Source: Bacteroidales bacterium (GTDB lineage: Bacteria; Bacteroidota; Bacteroidia; Bacteroidales; VadinHA17). Taken from it: DNA of 64,000 nucleotides. Of this stretch, positions 8,702-17,354 are shown piece by piece (position 1 is the stretch's first letter; each line of letters opens with the position of its first letter). A program made the position numbers and the translations under genes. The notes beneath the pieces were generated by a model. It did not search any database. It had not been told where the DNA came from and saw only the letters and a program-made list of their open reading frames with translations. The DNA lies in the NCBI GenBank assembly GCA_021157415.1, contig JAGGWN010000123.1:1-64000 (forward strand), read 5' to 3'.

Positions 8702-9343
8702 TCATGCATTTGGTAAAACTTCTGCAGCATTCACCTGGGAATGATTTTTATATGTATTCCAATCCGGAAAATAATCGCCTGCCTGGTTTCCCCAACAGTA
8801 CCATCCCGGTCTGCTACCACGAGCAAACATTTCCAGGTAGGGACCTTTGCTGCATGACTCAATAATATCATACTGTTCATCAGGTTTCCTGCTATGCTCT
8901 CTTTTCCTTTGGACAATAATATTTTCCTGTGTACGTCCCGGTTGTAAAGTACGGGCATTTTTCCCACGAACACCAAATAAAATTATTTCTGTAACATTTC
9001 TAAAATAGAAACCTACCCCTCTTCTGTCAGGACCGCCATCTTTTCTTATTTTATACCATATAATATTCGTTTTGTAATTAAATCCCCAGGCATTCATTAC
9101 CTCTAATCCCTCAGCCAGGAGAGCATTTGGGACCCACAGATATAAATGAGCAGTATCAGCTACGATTTTATGAACCGGTAGATTTTTAATTTCATCTAAT
9201 GACATGGTTGGGTAACGTGATAATCTTTTATGTTCAGGAGCCATTTTCCCCGTTCTGTTTTTAAATTGCCAGGGAGGATCTGCCAGGATCGTGGTAAATT
9301 TTACTCCATTAGCAAAATTCATTAATTCTTTTGAAATGCTCAT
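8702..9343 (-). CDS. MT-A70 family adenine DNA methyltransferase
   Basis: Probable N6-adenine methyltransferase protecting host DNA against the endonuclease encoded just upstream. The product has 213 residues from the preferred ATG at 9341-9343 (MSISKELMNF); an ATG 60 bases further upstream would overlap the endonuclease gene and is less likely. The catalytic motif DPPW is at residues 22-25 (ILADPPWQF). The C-terminal part shows VTEIILFGVRG and KGPYLEMFARGSRPGWYCWG, typical of the MT-A70 branch that includes some restriction-modification enzymes. It starts 8 bp after the endonuclease stop, so they form one operon. The locus is visibly more AT-rich than its neighbours, suggesting horizontal acquisition. 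Confidence 0.87.
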   Translation of the reverse strand: MSISKELMNFANGVKFTTILADPPWQFKNRTGKMAPEHKRLSRYPTMSLDEIKNLPVHKIVADTAHLYLWVPNALLAEGLEVMNAWGFNYKTNIIWYKIRKDGGPDRRGVGFYFRNVTEIILFGVRGKNARTLQPGRTQENIIVQRKREHSRKPDEQYDIIESCSKGPYLEMFARGSRPGWYCWGNQAGDYFPDWNTYKNHSQVNAAEVLPNA

Positions 9344-9351
9344 AATAGATA

Positions 9352-9972
9352 TTATTTTTTTATTATTAACCTTGAAGTAATTCCAAAAACCAGTACAGGA
9401 CATCCTCCATTTCTTCCGGCTTCTAGTCTGGGTAATAGTTTGCCCATATGTGTTGTACTTGCTCCGTATTTTGGCATAATATTTAATTTCCTGAATACAC
9501 TGTTTAACTCATTGCTTCTGGTTACCAGTACTCCTAAACTAATGGCATCATAATCAAAGAACGCTCTGAAAGCATAGAGATCTCTATCAAAAGTCTGATC
9601 TTTACTATTCCATTCCAAATCGAAAGCAACTCTTCCTTTCACATAATCAACTTTATGAGAACCATGAATTAAAGAATGTTTAAACACCGGATCTTTTTTC
9701 TTTTCTATCTCATATACCACCAATTCAGCGGTCAGATTTTTCTCTTTCCATCCTCTAGGGAATAATAAACTTGAAAATATTTTAGGGATATTGCTTTCAT
9801 TTCCTCCTGACGCAACAACATCTTCTTCACAAAATCTGAATTCTCTTAAAGCTGCACATATATCAGCAAATTGATCAGGAAATTCATTGGATAAAATTGC
9901 AGCAGCATGTTTATAATCATGAATTTCATACCATTCCGATATATCTTTTGGGATATATTTTTCCCACCCCAT
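9352..9972 (-). CDS. BglII/BstYI-family type II restriction endonuclease
   Basis: The 206-residue protein resembles BglII-family endonucleases in its core: HKVDYVKGRVAFDLEWNSKD then TFDRDLYAFRAFFDYDAISL and GVLVTRSNEL. These enzymes cut palindromes around GATC (BglII AGATCT, BstYI RGATCY); the site here is not predictable from sequence alone. D109-x8-D118-x-E120 has the spacing of the BglII active site D84/E93/Q95, but with Asp and Glu in the second and third places. The partner methyltransferase follows after 8 bp. Codon and base composition are AT-rich compared with flanking genes. Upstream are three consecutive hairpins. Confidence 0.8.
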   Translation of the reverse strand: MGWEKYIPKDISEWYEIHDYKHAAAILSNEFPDQFADICAALREFRFCEEDVVASGGNESNIPKIFSSLLFPRGWKEKNLTAELVVYEIEKKKDPVFKHSLIHGSHKVDYVKGRVAFDLEWNSKDQTFDRDLYAFRAFFDYDAISLGVLVTRSNELNSVFRKLNIMPKYGASTTHMGKLLPRLEAGRNGGCPVLVFGITSRLIIKK

Positions 9973-10021
9973 ATTTTTTTAAGTTTTTATAAAATTACAA
10001 GAAAATTTTACATTTTCAATG

Positions 10022-10135
10022 GAAAAGAAAACTTTTCGAAAATAATCCCAAATGAAGCAATAGAAAAATTGTATTGCTTCATTGACGAAGAAAATCATAG
10101 CATTCCATCTAAATGGAATGTAAGATTTTCTTGTC
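10022..10135. promoter_or_regulatory. Three consecutive stem-loops upstream of the restriction-modification operon
   Basis: Hairpin 1 is GAAAAG-AAAA-CTTTTC (10022-10037). Hairpin 2 has arms TGAAGCAAT/ATTGCTTCA (10053-10081). Hairpin 3 spans 10084-10135 with arms of about 20 bp that are nearly perfect (AGAAAATCATAGCATTCCAT and its complement with small differences). They fill the space between the endonuclease start and repeat copy A. They may terminate leftward transcription from the LOG gene or shape the leader of the operon. The 9973-10349 gap otherwise contains only repeat copy A and no recognisable gene. Confidence 0.5.
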
Positions 10136-10136
10136 A

Positions 10137-10212
10137 GGGATAACCCAATGCAGCCTTCGGCTAATGCGCAATAAAGACATGTAAAATAACTCTATTGCGC
10201 AATTTGGGATAA
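10137..10212 (+). repeat. Intergenic repeat family, short copy A
   Basis: 76-bp element bounded by GGGATAA at both ends (10137 and 10206). It shares its outer parts with the longer copies at 21703-21861 and 55859-56077: read on the minus strand, TTATCCCAAATTGCGCAATAGA at one end and GGGTTATCCC at the other. The middle part is much shorter than in the other two. Orientation is the same as the 56-kb copy. Confidence 0.6.
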
Positions 10213-10349
10213 TATAAAAATCCTTTCTGCCGGCTTCCGTTTGGGAGATTCGTTTACCGTCACATAGATAAACTAACGGGCAGGGATTCAATCACCCTGG
10301 AAGGTTGGTTGTTTTCGTTAGACAATCAACTGCCGATTATTATCGAAGT

Positions 10350-10928
10350 TCAGATTTTTGCCAGTCCGATGGCATTGGTATCCCAGTCAGGAGCAGCATG
10401 CAGGGCCTGCATGATTCCAGACACATTCGGGATTACACTCCACATATTCAGGTGATCGGGGCGAATAAAGTTATCCCTGACCATGGACGAAAAAAGAGTC
10501 AGCAGGGGATCAAAATATCCGTTAATGTTCACCAGAATGATAGGGACGGTGATCAGTCCCAGTTGTTTGGAGGTAATGGCTTCGGACAGCTCTTCGAGGG
10601 TCCCGGGTCCTCCGGGGAGGGCGATGATACCGTCCGTTTCCTGTATCAGTTTGTATTTCCGTTCATGCATCCCTTTCACCACCAGCAGCTCAGCCAGTCC
10701 CTGATGCGCCCATCCCGCATCCACCATAAACTGTGGAATGATGCCGATCACATGACCCCCTTCCTCCATAGCGCCACTGGCTACATGACCCATCAGTCCG
10801 AAATCACCCCCTCCAAAGAGAATGGTTATCCCTGCCCGGGCCAGAGTGCGGCCCAATAACTCTGCCTCCCGGTAGAATATCTCAGGGACCTTATTGCTGG
10901 AACCGCAAAAAACAGAAACTTTTTTCAA
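10350..10928 (-). CDS. LOG family protein (TIGR00730 type)
   Basis: Rossmann-fold protein of the LOG family; characterised members release free base from nucleoside 5'-monophosphates (cytokinin-activating phosphoribohydrolase). It has 192 residues with FGGGDFGLMG (about 38-47) and the diagnostic PGGPGTLEEL (105-114), which carries the catalytic glutamate region. The start MKKVSVFCGSS is typical. In non-plant-associated bacteria the physiological substrate is usually unknown. The gene follows trxA on the same strand after a 22-bp gap, so they may be co-transcribed. Confidence 0.9.
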   Translation of the reverse strand: MKKVSVFCGSSNKVPEIFYREAELLGRTLARAGITILFGGGDFGLMGHVASGAMEEGGHVIGIIPQFMVDAGWAHQGLAELLVVKGMHERKYKLIQETDGIIALPGGPGTLEELSEAITSKQLGLITVPIILVNINGYFDPLLTLFSSMVRDNFIRPDHLNMWSVIPNVSGIMQALHAAPDWDTNAIGLAKI

Positions 10929-10950
10929 AAGATCCGGGGTATTATCCTAA

Positions 10951-11265
10951 TCAGTCAAGCAACAATTGCAACTTAGACATAAAAACACTCTTGGGGACAG
11001 CACCTACCTGCTTGTCCACCACATCTCCGTTTTTAAAAAACAGGACGGTAGGGATGTTGCGAATTCCATATTTTACGGCAATATTAGGATTGCTGTCCAC
11101 ATCCAGTTTTACGGCTTTCACCTTTCCTGCCAGCTCTTCCCCGATCTCATCAATAATAGGGCCCACCAAACGGCAAGGGCCACACCATTCGGCCCACAAA
11201 TCAACCATTACAGGGATTTCCGAGTTCAATACGACTTCTTCAAAATTTGCATCTGTAACATCCAT
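10951..11265 (-). CDS. trxA: Thioredoxin
   Basis: Cytoplasmic disulfide reductase, 104 residues, with the classical active site WCGPCR (W27 to R32) and the cis-proline segment NIPTVLFFKNG near residue 75. No signal peptide. A TATCTTTG -7 box on the minus strand (complement of 11301-11308) precedes the gene by about 36 bp. The neighbouring dnaE is on the same strand and ends 71 bp upstream. Confidence 0.96.
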   Translation of the reverse strand: MDVTDANFEEVVLNSEIPVMVDLWAEWCGPCRLVGPIIDEIGEELAGKVKAVKLDVDSNPNIAVKYGIRNIPTVLFFKNGDVVDKQVGAVPKSVFMSKLQLLLD

Positions 11266-11336
11266 AATTATTTTGTTTTTTCAGTTTCACTTTAAGGGGG
11301 CAAAGATAGATTTTTTTCAGGGTTTGGAAAAGAGAA

Positions 11337-14300
11337 TCAGTTGATCTTCATCTCTACCATCTCCTGGGCCCGGATGTAATCAATGAATTCATTGGTTAAA
11401 TTCACTTTTATGCTCCGGGAGAACATATCCACCGAGACCTTATCTTCGGGCGAATAAACCGAGAACTTCAATGTGGTTTTCCCCTTTGTCTTCATAATCT
11501 GCCGTATCTCATGAATCCAACCGGCATTAATCTCGGATAGAGGAACCATGATTTTTACCGAATGGATCATACTTTCCCTCACCTCGGAAAGCAGTTGTAT
11601 GGAAGTGATTCTGAATTCCGGTTCATCGTTCCGGTACCTGTTTTTCTGAACTTTACCTTTTACCATCAAAGAATAGCCGACATTGAAGTATTTGCTGTAA
11701 TCCACATAAGTATTACTAAATAACATAAACTTCCTGGAGCCTGAATAATCATGCAGAACAATGGAGCCGTATGGTTTTCCCGTTTTAGAGATCCCGTTGT
11801 TCACAGCGGTAACAATCCCTGCCATCGTCAACTCTTTTCCGAGTAATTTATCCAGTTCCTCAAGGTCGGTGACGGAAGCATTGCAGAACTGTTCAATTTC
11901 CAGTTGATAATCATCGAGGGGGTGTGCCGACAGATAGATACCAATCAATTCTTTTTCACGCGACAGTTTCTCCAGTTTCGACCAGTCTTCTGCCTGCGGA
12001 ATCTCCGGTTTCTGTATCTGCATTTGTATAGCATCGCCAAATAGGGATTGTTGGGTAGTATTTTTCTCCTGCTGCAGTCTGTTACCATATCGTATCAACT
12101 GGTCAATAAAGGAAATCCCTTCACTTTCTTTGGCCAGATATTGGCTCCTTTTGATCGTATCCATATTATCAAAGGCACCGGCAATGGCCAGGGCCTCGAT
12201 ATTTTTTTTATTGACCGTGGAAAGATTTAATCGGCTAACAAAATCAAAGATGTCTTTATAAGGTCCGTGTTTTTTCCGCTCTTCTATGATGGCTATGGCT
12301 GCGTTTTCTCCCACGCCTTTGATTCCTTTGAGTCCGAACCGGATGTTCCCCTCCCTGTTCACGGTAAACATCACATCGCTTTCGTTCACATCCGGCCCCA
12401 ACACCAACAAGCCCATTCGTTTTACTTCATTGATCAGCTTGGTAATTTTCTTGATATCATTTATGTTCCTGCTTAGCACAGCAGCCATGTATTCGGAAGG
12501 ATAATGTGCTTTCAGGTATGCAGTCTGATAAGAAAGGTAAGCATAGCTGGTAGCATGCGATTTGTTAAAAGCATATTTGGCAAAAGCCTCCCAGTCGTGC
12601 CATATCTTCAGGACCACCTTCGTATCGTAACCTCTTTCTTTTGCTCCTTCGATAAACTTCTCACGGAGCTTATCCATCTCTTTTTGTTTCTTCTTGCCCA
12701 TGGCTTTCCTCAGCGAATCAGCCTGGCCTCCCGTAAAGCCGGCCAACTCCTGGGACAAAAGCATCACCTGCTCCTGGTACACGGTAATCCCATAGGTCTC
12801 TTTCAGATATTTCTCCATCACGGGCAGATCGTAAAAAATCTTCTCTTTCCCATGTTTCCGGGCAATAAACTGTGGCAGGTAATCCATCGGTCCCGGCCGG
12901 TAAAGGGCATTCATAGCGATAAGATCGTCAAACCGGTTGGGTTTCAGATCCCGGAGGAACTTCCGCATTCCTTCCGACTCAAACTGAAAAATCCCGGTTG
13001 TTTCTCCCCTGGCATATAATTCATATGTTTTTTGATCATCAAGAGGGATATGGTTGATATCCACATCATCCCCACATGCTTCTTTGATAATCGTCAAAGC
13101 GTCCTGGATGATGGACAGGTTTTTCAGTCCCAGAAAATCCATTTTCAGCATGCCCACTGACTCCACAAAAGACCCGTCGAACTGGGTTACCAACAAATCG
13201 GTATCCTTTGAGGTACATACCGGAATGTGTTCAATCAGATCGTCCCGGCCAATGATAATACCACATGCATGCAGTCCGCGATGACGAATGGCACCCTCAA
13301 GTACTTCGGCAAACTTCAGGGTACGGACAATCAGTGGATTTTCCGATTTTCTGGCATTTTCAAGCTCCGGCACTTCGGCAAACGCTTTTTTCAGGGTAGA
13401 TCCCGGAGTCTCCGGCACCAGTTTTGCCAGATAATCGGCATCCGACAAAGGTAGCTTCTCGACCCTGGCTACATCACGTATGGCCATTTTTGCAGCCATG
13501 GTACCGAAGGTGATGATATGAGCAACTTTGTTTTTACCATATTTATCCACCACGTACTTCAATACTCTGTCACGACCTTCTTCGTCAAAATCAATATCAA
13601 TATCCGGCATGGAGATTCTCTCCGGATTCAAAAATCTTTCAAACAACAGATTATAATGAATAGGATCTATATCGGTGATTCCGGTACAATAAGCCACCAC
13701 CGATCCGGCAGCTGAACCTCTTCCCGGTCCTACCGATACTCCCATATTCCGGGCAGCATTCAGAAAGTCCTGTACGATCAAAAAATAACCGGGAAACCCC
13801 ATTTTCCGGATTACGGACAACTCATAATCAATTCTTTCTCTGATTTCTGGCATTATTTCTCCGTATCGTGTTCGGGCCCCTTCATAGGTAAGATGTTTCA
13901 GATATTCATTATCGTCTGTAAAACCATCCGGTAAGGGGAAATGCGGCATAATGGGAGGACGGTTCAGTTCATATTCTTCGATTTTGTCCACCACTTCCTG
14001 AACATTGTCAAACACCTCCGGGACATCTGAAAAGATCTCCTGCATCTCGGCCGTGGTCTTGAACCATTCCTGTCCTGTATATCTCATCCGGGAAGGATCG
14101 TCAAGGTCTTTTCCCGTGTTGATACAGATCAGGTGATCATGTGCTTCTGCATCTTCTTCATTTGTAAAATGTACATCGTTGGTAGCAAGGATTTTAACCC
14201 CTAGTTTTGGGGACAGTTGCAGGAAGGCATCATTGACTTGCTGCTGGTGGTTATACACGTCCTCGTCTGTTTTCGGATCACCCGTCCGGTGACGTTGTAT

Positions 14301-14819
14301 CTCCAGATAAAAATCCTCCCCAAAAAGTCCCTTATACCACTTTATCGTATCCTCTGCTTTTTCCAGGCCGTGTTTAAGAACAGCCTGAGGTATTTCTCCT
14401 CCAAGACAGGCAGTAGATGCGATCAGCCCTTCATGATACTTCTCCAGCAATTCCCTGTCTATTCGGGGCTTATAGTAAAATCCTTCCAGCCATGCCAGGG
14501 ATACCAGCCGGATCAGGTTCTTATATCCTTTTTCGTTTTTTGCCAGCAAGATAAGATGATATCCGCTTCTGTCGTCTTTCCCTTTCCGCTCAAAACGACT
14601 GTTGGCTGCCACATACACCTCACATCCTATAATCGGCTTTATCCCGGCTGCGGTGCATTGATTATGAAAATCCTTTGCCCCGAACAAATTGCCGTGATCA
14701 GTGACTGCCATGGCCGTCATCCCGTCCTCGCTGGCCTTAACCACCAGATCGGAGATCCGGCACAAACCGTCAAGAATCGAATATTGCGTATGAAGATGTA
14801 AATGTGTAAATGCTCTCAT
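11337..14819 (-). CDS. dnaE: DNA polymerase III alpha subunit
   Basis: Catalytic subunit of the replicative polymerase, 1160 residues, usual length for DnaE1. The N-terminal PHP domain shows HLHTQYSILDG (6-16). The polymerase core contains GPGRGSAAGS and the catalytic PDIDIDFDEEGRD; further on are FQFESEGMRKFLRDLKPN and the helix-hairpin-helix GLKGIKGVGENAA. The C-terminal OB-fold lies around residue 980-1080. The start ATG at 14819 gives MRAFTHLHLHTQ, standard for the family. Upstream on the minus strand is a TACCTTTA-like box (complement of 14880-14887). The gene is divergent from rpsP-rimM. Confidence 0.97.
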   Translation of the reverse strand: MRAFTHLHLHTQYSILDGLCRISDLVVKASEDGMTAMAVTDHGNLFGAKDFHNQCTAAGIKPIIGCEVYVAANSRFERKGKDDRSGYHLILLAKNEKGYKNLIRLVSLAWLEGFYYKPRIDRELLEKYHEGLIASTACLGGEIPQAVLKHGLEKAEDTIKWYKGLFGEDFYLEIQRHRTGDPKTDEDVYNHQQQVNDAFLQLSPKLGVKILATNDVHFTNEEDAEAHDHLICINTGKDLDDPSRMRYTGQEWFKTTAEMQEIFSDVPEVFDNVQEVVDKIEEYELNRPPIMPHFPLPDGFTDDNEYLKHLTYEGARTRYGEIMPEIRERIDYELSVIRKMGFPGYFLIVQDFLNAARNMGVSVGPGRGSAAGSVVAYCTGITDIDPIHYNLLFERFLNPERISMPDIDIDFDEEGRDRVLKYVVDKYGKNKVAHIITFGTMAAKMAIRDVARVEKLPLSDADYLAKLVPETPGSTLKKAFAEVPELENARKSENPLIVRTLKFAEVLEGAIRHRGLHACGIIIGRDDLIEHIPVCTSKDTDLLVTQFDGSFVESVGMLKMDFLGLKNLSIIQDALTIIKEACGDDVDINHIPLDDQKTYELYARGETTGIFQFESEGMRKFLRDLKPNRFDDLIAMNALYRPGPMDYLPQFIARKHGKEKIFYDLPVMEKYLKETYGITVYQEQVMLLSQELAGFTGGQADSLRKAMGKKKQKEMDKLREKFIEGAKERGYDTKVVLKIWHDWEAFAKYAFNKSHATSYAYLSYQTAYLKAHYPSEYMAAVLSRNINDIKKITKLINEVKRMGLLVLGPDVNESDVMFTVNREGNIRFGLKGIKGVGENAAIAIIEERKKHGPYKDIFDFVSRLNLSTVNKKNIEALAIAGAFDNMDTIKRSQYLAKESEGISFIDQLIRYGNRLQQEKNTTQQSLFGDAIQMQIQKPEIPQAEDWSKLEKLSREKELIGIYLSAHPLDDYQLEIEQFCNASVTDLEELDKLLGKELTMAGIVTAVNNGISKTGKPYGSIVLHDYSGSRKFMLFSNTYVDYSKYFNVGYSLMVKGKVQKNRYRNDEPEFRITSIQLLSEVRESMIHSVKIMVPLSEINAGWIHEIRQIMKTKGKTTLKFSVYSPEDKVSVDMFSRSIKVNLTNEFIDYIRAQEMVEMKIN

Positions 14820-14993
14820 AGTTTCTAATTAGTGATTTTCAAATACTTATGATATTGTTTTCGCCTTTCCAGTCAGCCTTTAAAGGTACGAAAACGTACA
14901 GGAATGATGTGGAAATGTTAAAAAATATTGATAAATATCTCAGAGAAAGTTTCAGAAAAAAGAAAATAAACTATGTTACAACGATTCAAAAAA

Positions 14994-15023
14994 TTTGTAA
15001 TCGTAAATTAAATTGTATCTTTG
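14994..15023 (+). promoter_or_regulatory. Promoter for rpsP-rimM
   Basis: TTTG at 14994-14997 and TATCTTTG at 15016-15023 with an 18-bp spacer, an excellent match to the Bacteroidetes primary promoter. The predicted transcript has a leader of about 35 nt before the ATG at 15066. Confidence 0.8.
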
Positions 15024-15065
15024 CAACCTTAAAATTTTTACATAACCATTTAAATTAATGAACGA

Positions 15066-15761
15066 ATGCCAGTAAAAATCAGGTTAAAGCGCGAAGGTCG
15101 CAAGAAAAAACCTTTCTATCACATTGTGATAGCAGATAGCAGGGCGCCACGAGATGGCCGGTTTATAGAAAAAATCGGGTATTACAATCCCAACACAAAT
15201 CCCGCTACAATAGAATTGGATTTTGACAAGGCATTGGATTGGTTATTGAAAGGCGCTCAACCCACCGACACATGCAGGGCAATCCTGTCGTACAGGGGGG
15301 TATTGTATAAAAAACATCTTCTTGTCGGTGTGAAAAAAGGAGCTTTTTCGGAAGAAGAAGCCGACCGTCGTTTTGAAGCATGGATAAAGGAAAAAGAAGC
15401 CAAGATCCAGGCAAAACGCGACCGGCTGAAACTAGGTCATGAGGAAGAAGAAAAGAAACGTCTTGAAGCAGAGGCTAAGATCAAAGAAGCACGGGCACAG
15501 GAAATTGCCAAAAAACGGGCCGAAGAAGCCGGTGTGGTAGAGGAACAAACTGTTGACGCCGAAGCTGAAACGCCGGGAGACACTGAAACTGCCGAAACCC
15601 CTGCAGCTACCGAGAAAAAGGCTGAATCTCCGGAAGAAAAAGTCGTAGATGAGGCCACCGAGACTGCTGCCAAAGAATCCAAAGCAGAAGAAAAAACTGC
15701 TGAAGAAACTACCGAAGATAAAAAAGAAGAAGGCTCTGACAAAGAAAAAGCAAAGGAATAG
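15066..15761 (+). CDS. rpsP: 30S ribosomal protein S16 with long acidic C-terminal tail
   Basis: The first 80-90 residues ([20 protein letters not shown], then [14 protein letters not shown]) are standard S16, which binds 16S rRNA during 30S assembly. Instead of ending there the protein has 231 residues: a charged helical region (about 105-160) followed by a Glu/Ala/Thr/Lys-rich, probably disordered tail (about 160-231). Extended S16 proteins are usual in Bacteroidetes. It is followed by rimM after 27 bp, the conserved rpsP-rimM order. The reverse-strand open frames over the tail are a by-product of its low complexity. Confidence 0.96.
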   Translation: MPVKIRLKREGRKKKPFYHIVIADSRAPRDGRFIEKIGYYNPNTNPATIELDFDKALDWLLKGAQPTDTCRAILSYRGVLYKKHLLVGVKKGAFSEEEADRRFEAWIKEKEAKIQAKRDRLKLGHEEEEKKRLEAEAKIKEARAQEIAKKRAEEAGVVEEQTVDAEAETPGDTETAETPAATEKKAESPEEKVVDEATETAAKESKAEEKTAEETTEDKKEEGSDKEKAKE

Positions 15762-15788
15762 TCCTTTCACATTTCTGAATCGAACGAC

Positions 15789-16313
15789 ATGTCCCGCAAC
15801 AACCTGATCCCTGCGGGTGAAATATTAAAAGTTCACGGGCTGGATGGCGGTATAGTCATTCGGTTCGATAAGTTTTTTTCTTTTCCGGACACGTTCCCCG
15901 CCTTTGTTTTTCTGGAAATCGACGGCCTGCCGGTCCCTTTTGCCGTAGCCGGGGCAGAGGAATACGGCGAACACTCTTTTGTTGTCCATTTGGAGGAAGT
16001 AACTTCCCGTGACAAAGCCGCACGTTACCAGGGATGCGATGTCTGGCTGGAACCCGAAGATATAGAAATAAAGAAAGATAATCTTTCGTTCCTGTACACC
16101 GGATTTGCATTTCGGGATGAGACCTCAGGCAAACAAGGAAAAATTACCGGATATACAGACATCTCCGAAAACCCTCTTTTTGAGATAGAAACTGAGGGAG
16201 AAACCTATCTGATTCCGGCAAACCCGACATTTATAACACACCTGAACCAAAAGAAAAAGGAAATGATCTTTCGTTTGCCGAAAGGAATCTTTGGAACGAT
16301 GGCTGACGACTGA
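15789..16313 (+). CDS. rimM: Ribosome maturation factor RimM
   Basis: 16S rRNA processing factor that binds S19 and helps mature the 30S head. 174 residues with the N-terminal RimM domain (LIPAGEILKVHGLDGGIVIR, about 6-25) and a C-terminal PRC-barrel-like part (GKITGYTDISENPLFEIE; then IPANPTFITHLNQKKKEMIF). Co-directional with rpsP, 27 bp downstream, so one operon. The expected C-terminal LPEGL-like motif appears as RLPKGIFG. Confidence 0.92.
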   Translation: MSRNNLIPAGEILKVHGLDGGIVIRFDKFFSFPDTFPAFVFLEIDGLPVPFAVAGAEEYGEHSFVVHLEEVTSRDKAARYQGCDVWLEPEDIEIKKDNLSFLYTGFAFRDETSGKQGKITGYTDISENPLFEIETEGETYLIPANPTFITHLNQKKKEMIFRLPKGIFGTMADD

Positions 16314-16453
16314 AGAGGAATGAATCCCGGTGACATATAATATCCGTTGAAGGCACAATCATTTCCCGGCGATGTTAAATTTATTTACCGGGCCTGCAAC
16401 AACATAAGGTTTTTTTCGTCTTTAAGAAAAATTAACCTTAAATATTTCTTATT

Positions 16454-17170
16454 ATGAAACGACACCTGTTTTTCCCGATGGCTTGTATCTTTTTTCTTTC
16501 TATCCCTGCCATTACTTTATATGCGCAGAAAAAAGAGATTAGAAAAACCGGGTCTTTTACCGGCATAGAATTATCCATCCCGGCCGATCTGTATCTATCC
16601 CAGGGCAACCTGACCGAAGTGCAGCTGGAAGGTCCGGAAGACTACCTGGCCAAAGTAGAAACCGTTGTCAGTCATGGAAAACTGGTCATTCGTTTTTACA
16701 GCAAATTTGCATGGTGGAAAGAGCCGCGGGGAAGGATAAAAGTTTATATTTCCACGCCTGACATAAGCGGATTATGTGTTACCGGTTCCGGAAAGATCAT
16801 CTCCAAATCAAAAATTTCTACCGGTGATTTGTCACTGTCTGTTACGGGAAGCGGAACCATTGATTTATCATACCTGTCGGCCCACGAGCTAAAATCCGAT
16901 GTCACCGGATCCGGAACCATCAGGATTGCCGGCAATGAACCGGTTGAATCACAGGACATCCTGATCACAGGCTCAGGCAAAGTCGAAAATGCAGGACTGC
17001 CGAGCCAAAAAACAAAAGTTTCTGTTACCGGCTCCGGCAAAGCCAGGGTGTTTGCCATTGAAAGGCTGAAAGTGTCCATAACGGGTAGCGGTTCGGTTTA
17101 TTATAAAGGCGAGGGTATCCTGGATGCCAATATTACCGGATCGGGAGATGTGGTGAAGATGAAGGAATAA
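16454..17170 (+). CDS. Head GIN domain (DUF2807) secreted protein
   Basis: Exported protein of 238 residues with a clear signal peptide (MKRHLFFPMACIFFLSIPAI, cleavage after ...LYA). The rest is a DUF2807 / auto-transporter head GIN beta-helix. The motif V/I-T-G-S-G occurs at least seven times from about residue 110 to 235, spaced roughly 18-25 residues, forming the turns of the helix. Function is unknown; such proteins are common in Bacteroidetes and are thought to sit in the periplasm or on the surface. It is monocistronic. Confidence 0.88.
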   Translation: MKRHLFFPMACIFFLSIPAITLYAQKKEIRKTGSFTGIELSIPADLYLSQGNLTEVQLEGPEDYLAKVETVVSHGKLVIRFYSKFAWWKEPRGRIKVYISTPDISGLCVTGSGKIISKSKISTGDLSLSVTGSGTIDLSYLSAHELKSDVTGSGTIRIAGNEPVESQDILITGSGKVENAGLPSQKTKVSVTGSGKARVFAIERLKVSITGSGSVYYKGEGILDANITGSGDVVKMKE

Positions 17171-17279
17171 GCCAGAAGGCAGAAAAAGAGAAGATAAAAA
17201 AAGCAGATGATAGGAAAGGTCCTGTGTGGCCATACAAAACATCTGCCATCCCCCGAAATGGTGCGGCCAAGGAATTTAT

Positions 17280-17299
17280 GGGCAGGTCATGACCTGTCC
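17280..17299. repeat. Palindrome between GIN protein and Sua5 genes
   Basis: CAGGTCATGACCTG (17283-17296) is a perfect 14-bp palindrome, extended by GGG/TCC to 20 bp with one mismatch. It lies between two convergent genes. It could be a binding site or a short hairpin; no T-run follows. Confidence 0.4.
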
Positions 17300-17354
17300 G
17301 AAAGGATCATTGGCTATAAAAATATCAAGACGCAGGCTTTTGGATACAAATATG

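Noticed and set aside
9344..9403. Longer upstream start of the methyltransferase
   Set aside because: It would overlap the endonuclease gene and add a sequence without family similarity. ATG at 9343 fits the operon spacing better.
9907..10143. Plus-strand open frame in front of the endonuclease gene
   Set aside because: Starts inside the endonuclease on the opposite strand and runs through the hairpin array. AT-rich low-information sequence.
15432..15770. Long reverse-strand frames opposite the S16 tail
   Set aside because: They arise from the Glu/Lys/Ala-rich codons of the tail read backwards (Phe- and Ser-rich shadows).
17171..17354. Possible small RNA around the palindrome
   Set aside because: Only a 20-bp palindrome is visible, without promoter boxes or a terminator run.
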